Shown in pieces: positions 62,306-64,000 of a stretch of DNA of 64,000 nt. Under the pieces are notes generated by a model that was not told the DNA's origin, made no database searches, and saw nothing but the letters and a program-made list of their open reading frames with translations. The stretch lies in contig NZ_JAPDDS010000006.1 in the NCBI RefSeq assembly GCF_025950085.1, forward strand, positions 124,001 through 188,000, written 5' to 3'. Each line of letters opens with the position of its first letter. Within the stretch, counting starts at the first letter, position 1. Source of the stretch: Luteolibacter flavescens. GTDB taxonomy: Bacteria > Verrucomicrobiota > Verrucomicrobiia > Verrucomicrobiales > Akkermansiaceae. Position numbers and translations under genes: made by a program.

Positions 62306-62623
62306 TCAGCGGCCTCGATAGCCCGAGCGATGGCTTCCGTGGTCATGATGCCCATGGCCTCCATCGTGCCGGTCACGCCCATGATCGCCGCGGCGTGGGC
62401 CGTGATCGTGGTGGCGATGGTCATCGCGCGAGGGGCGATGGCGATCGTATCGGTGGTCATGGCGATGGCCGTGCTGGTGACCGTGGCCATGATGATGGCG
62501 GTCATTCCGGTGCTCGTACCGGTGATGGTGCGGCGGTGCCTCGTAGCGGCCTCCGGCATTCACGGGCAATGCCGTGGTGAAGGTCAGGGCGATGGCGCTC
62601 AGTAGGATCGAGAGTGTTTTCAT
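62306..62623 (-). CDS. Secreted histidine-rich protein, putative metal chelator
   Basis: 105 residues from ATG 62623. Signal peptide LSILLSAIALTFTTALPVNA. The mature part is almost entirely His, Arg, Asp and Gly, with about 25 histidines in 82 residues (for example HHHGHGHQHGHRHDHRYDRH). Such proteins buffer Zn, Ni, Co or Cu in the periplasm. It lies downstream of, and on the same strand as, a ZnuD-like receptor, which favours zinc. The 62128-62305 gap holds no other feature. Confidence 0.75.
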   Translation of the reverse strand: MKTLSILLSAIALTFTTALPVNAGGRYEAPPHHHRYEHRNDRHHHGHGHQHGHRHDHRYDRHRPSRDDHRHHDHGPRRGDHGRDRHDGGHGHHDHGSHRSGYRGR

Positions 62624-62766
62624 CGGTTGTATCGGTTGGTTTCGATTCGCCAATTCCGACGCAAGTCCGAGCGGATTTATTCAAAGGAGCGTTTAATTTG
62701 TTAGATCCGGCGTCGCTGTTCTCCCGGGGAATAATCTGGCTCTCCGGTCCTCCTTCGGAGCTTCTG

Positions 62767-64000
62767 TTAGAACTCGTGCCTCACCCCGAGTGACACGCCG
62801 CGGCCGGGCAGGGGAGCGACATCCTTGCGGAAGGAAGTGGAGACGCGCGCCTCTTCATTCAGCAGATTCGTGCCGCGGAGGAAGACGGTGAACTCATGCG
62901 ACCTCACCGGCACCGTCCACGAGACATCGGCATTCACCAGCGTGTAGGAGCCGGTGGGCAGCTCGGGCCGCGGTGCGGGTTTCACGCGATCCTGCGCGGT
63001 CGCGTGCCGCACCTCGATGCCCGCGGTGAAGCGGTCGTCGCTCCACTCCAGCCGGGTGCCAAAGCGCAGCGGCGGCATGCGCGGGATCGGCTCGTTGTCG
63101 TCCTTGTTCTCCGCGCGGACGTAGTCGCTCATGAGCGAGAGCGTCAGGTGCTCGCGGATCGTCCAGTCGAGCTCCGCCTCGAAGCCCGTGAAGGTCGCGG
63201 CCCGCTCGATGTATTGGACCGCCCGGCCAAATCCTCCCGTCAGCTCCGGCGCTTCCTGGAGGAAGATGAAGTTGTCGAAATCGTAGTGGTAGCCATTCAG
63301 CCGGGCTTTCACCGGTCCCTTGTCCGCCTCGAGCCCCAGCTCGAAGCCGAGCGATTCCTCGGTGGACAACGGCGAGCCATCGAGGTCCCCGCCCACGAGG
63401 AAGCGCCCGATGCCGGCATTGTTCCAGAAGGCATAGCGCTCCGTCGCCGTGGGCAGCCGCTCGACGCGCGACACGATACCGGTGAGAGCCAACCGGTCGA
63501 GCGGGCCCGCGCCTTCTCGCGTCCAGGTGAGCGCGGCGGATGCGCTGTTGGAGAAGTCGTTTCCACCGCGCAGGTAGCCGGATTGCTCCAGGCTGTGATC
63601 GTGGATGCGGACCTTCTCTATCCGGTAGCCGAGTTGCCCTGCCCACTCGCCCTGCTCGTATTTTTCCAGGAGATACAGCCCCGCCTGATCCGTGCGAAAG
63701 GTGCTCCTCACCCGCTGCGGATCGGGCGGAGGGAAGACGGTGCGGACCGCGGTGAAATCCTCGGTGCCACCCGAAATGCCGATGATTCCCGTGAGCCGCT
63801 CATCGAGCGCGCGGTGATGCACGTCCACGCGGCCCTCGATGGCGTCCTTTTCAAAGGTGCTGTCGGCGAAATCACGCCCACGGTCCTTGCCCAGGCCCTC
63901 GAAGAGCTCCGCATGCCGATAGGCCCCGTAGGCGAGGCGCGTCTCGATCTTCGAGACCGGGCCGTGGTCGAGATCGATGCTGCCTTCCAGGTCGAAGCGG
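62767..64000 (-). CDS. ZnuD-like TonB-dependent receptor (5' end off window)
   Basis: The frame is open to the right edge (reading RFDLEGSIDLDHGPVSKIET at 63999-63940), so only about 410 C-terminal residues are visible; the GTG at 63828 is not the start. Barrel strands include RLAYGAYRHAELFEG, SRVERLPTATERYAFWNNAG and GFELGLEADKG. The end NLLNEEARVSTSFRKDVAPL, then PGRGVSLGVRHEF, is the tail signature of the ZnuD/zinc-type receptor group. It would import zinc or a metal complex. Downstream is the His-rich secreted protein. Confidence 0.8.
   Translation of the reverse strand, partial: RFDLEGSIDLDHGPVSKIETRLAYGAYRHAELFEGLGKDRGRDFADSTFEKDAIEGRVDVHHRALDERLTGIIGISGGTEDFTAVRTVFPPPDPQRVRSTFRTDQAGLYLLEKYEQGEWAGQLGYRIEKVRIHDHSLEQSGYLRGGNDFSNSASAALTWTREGAGPLDRLALTGIVSRVERLPTATERYAFWNNAGIGRFLVGGDLDGSPLSTEESLGFELGLEADKGPVKARLNGYHYDFDNFIFLQEAPELTGGFGRAVQYIERAATFTGFEAELDWTIREHLTLSLMSDYVRAENKDDNEPIPRMPPLRFGTRLEWSDDRFTAGIEVRHATAQDRVKPAPRPELPTGSYTLVNADVSWTVPVRSHEFTVFLRGTNLLNEEARVSTSFRKDVAPLPGRGVSLGVRHEF

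Overview
The window comes from a GC-rich Gram-negative chromosome, most likely a Verrucomicrobiota bacterium of the Luteolibacter/Haloferula type. The reasons are five proteins ending in a PEP-CTERM sorting tail (VPEPS/IPEPS, hydrophobic stretch, RRRR), autotransporter-like repeat proteins with that tail, very large secreted proteins whose C-termini carry a DPDGD..NL.EYAFG-type module, and a fused FbpB-like permease. The assignment is an inference from gene content; there is no rRNA here.

Positions 1-6033 form an AT-richer accessory island of short genes and strong hairpins. It opens with the end of a phage-like lysis cassette (a CHAP endolysin entering from the left edge and a membrane/coiled-coil protein). 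It continues with an overlapping soluble-protein/membrane-protein pair of unknown function and a minus-strand operon of three small genes. It ends at the 3' end of a tRNA-Leu, a classic integration point. From 6175 the backbone starts: a three-gene ABC importer (ATPase, unusually long binding protein, fused double permease), an ECF sigma factor with a membrane partner, a secreted ricin-type lectin/metallophosphoesterase, and a small membrane-anchored protein.

Positions 15239-37469 are a surface-protein region. A 5,142-residue protein carries 24 tandem repeats of about 102 residues, each with an EF-hand-like DxNxNG loop, and these fall into two matching blocks of 12. Two related small secreted proteins follow. 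Next is a 1,634-residue secreted protein whose C-terminal third resembles the anthrax edema factor/CyaA/ExoY adenylyl cyclase family.

Positions 37519-50404 begin with a TetR regulator facing a promoter region that has two palindromes, one Fur-box-like. Then comes a long same-strand cluster: four paralogous secreted proteins, two duplicated autotransporter-like PEP-CTERM proteins, a TonB-dependent receptor, a MATE exporter that appears to start at CTG, and a serine-hydrolase lipoprotein. It looks like an envelope capture/transport system that may be metal regulated.

Positions 50418-54505 hold a small membrane protein, a HemS-like protein coupled to a flavodoxin and a type II NADH dehydrogenase (a plausible heme-iron release set), and metR on the minus strand. 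Divergent from metR, positions 54597-59186 are metE, metF and glyA, a compact methionine/one-carbon set. A MITE-like inverted-repeat element follows glyA. The right end holds a PAP2 phosphatase, a PepSY-like protein, a VOC-family protein, a DUF533 protein, and a minus-strand pair made of a histidine-rich secreted protein and a ZnuD-like TonB receptor that runs off the window.
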